Of a stretch of DNA of 5,779 nucleotides, positions 5,644-5,779 are shown one piece after another. Location of the stretch: assembly GCA_025450975.1 (NCBI GenBank), contig JANWLI010000037.1, positions 1-5,779 of the forward strand, written 5' to 3'. The stretch is from Candidatus Kapaibacterium sp. Lineage in GTDB: Bacteria; Bacteroidota; Ignavibacteria; Palsa-1295. How positions within the stretch are numbered: position 1 is the first letter of the stretch; every line of letters begins with the position of its first letter. The notes under the pieces were generated by a model, which did not search any database, was not told where the DNA came from, and saw only the letters and a program-made list of their open reading frames with translations. A program made the position numbers and the translations under genes.

Positions 5644-5779
5644 TTGTGCAGGATCAAAAACTCGGTTCGCCGGTTGAGCCTGCGTCCTTCATCGGTAGCG
5701 TTGCTGGCGATCGGGCGCGCATCGCCATAGCCGACTGCATCGATGCGGGAATTCTCGATGCCGGATTGGACGAGGTATC
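5640..5779 (-). CDS. OmpA-family protein, C-terminal end (N-terminus beyond the right edge)
   Basis: Only the last 45 codons and the TGA (5642-5640) are present. The sequence GIENSRIDAVGYGDARPIAS followed by N-x-T-D-E-G-R-R-L-N-R-R-T-E-F matches the end of the OmpA C-terminal domain. Its family signature includes GYG-x-x-x-P, then N-x-T-x-x-G-R-x-x-N-R-R-x-E. This domain binds the diaminopimelate part of peptidoglycan in the periplasm and anchors outer-membrane proteins or lipoproteins such as OmpA, Pal and MotB-like proteins. Which subfamily it belongs to depends on the missing N-terminus. It ends LILHK and overlaps the aat start by four bases, so the two are very probably co-transcribed. 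Confidence 0.9.
   Translation of the reverse strand, partial: YLVQSGIENSRIDAVGYGDARPIASNATDEGRRLNRRTEFLILHK

Overview
The window looks like bacterial chromosome from the FCB group, most likely a relative of Chlorobiota, Ignavibacteriota or Kapaibacteriota. The main reason is a very large exported protein built from choice-of-anchor-D (ASH-type) domains that ends in a type IX secretion (T9SS) sorting domain. It is flanked by ordinary Gram-negative envelope genes (a D-Ala-D-Ala ligase and an OmpA-family protein). The phylum is an inference from protein style; no marker in the window fixes it.

Layout. Positions 1-590 (minus) hold the N-terminal 196 residues of D-alanine--D-alanine ligase (ddl), cut by the left edge. 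Positions 591-813 are a divergent intergenic region with a 12-bp perfect palindrome and only weak promoter candidates. Positions 814-4977 (plus) encode a 1387-residue secreted repeat protein: signal peptide, an N-terminal beta-rich segment, nine ASH-like domains, a cohesin-like domain and a T9SS type A C-terminal domain. A strong hairpin at 4997-5024, flanked by an A-run and a T-run, terminates this gene. It also lies directly after the convergent aat gene (minus, 5023-5643), whose stop codon falls inside the T-run. The right edge (5640-5779, minus) carries the last 45 codons of an OmpA-family protein, whose stop overlaps the aat GTG start by four bases (GTGA).

How the genes relate. Ddl makes the D-Ala-D-Ala end of the peptidoglycan stem peptide, and the OmpA C-terminal domain binds peptidoglycan, so both edges are envelope functions. 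Aat is an N-degron pathway enzyme that appears to be translationally coupled to the OmpA-family gene. The large central protein is presumably exported through the Sec system and then the T9SS, to act at or outside the cell surface; its actual job is not visible.

The most notable signal is a higher-order repeat. Domains 2-9 alternate between two sub-types, giving four tandem two-domain units of about 210 residues each.
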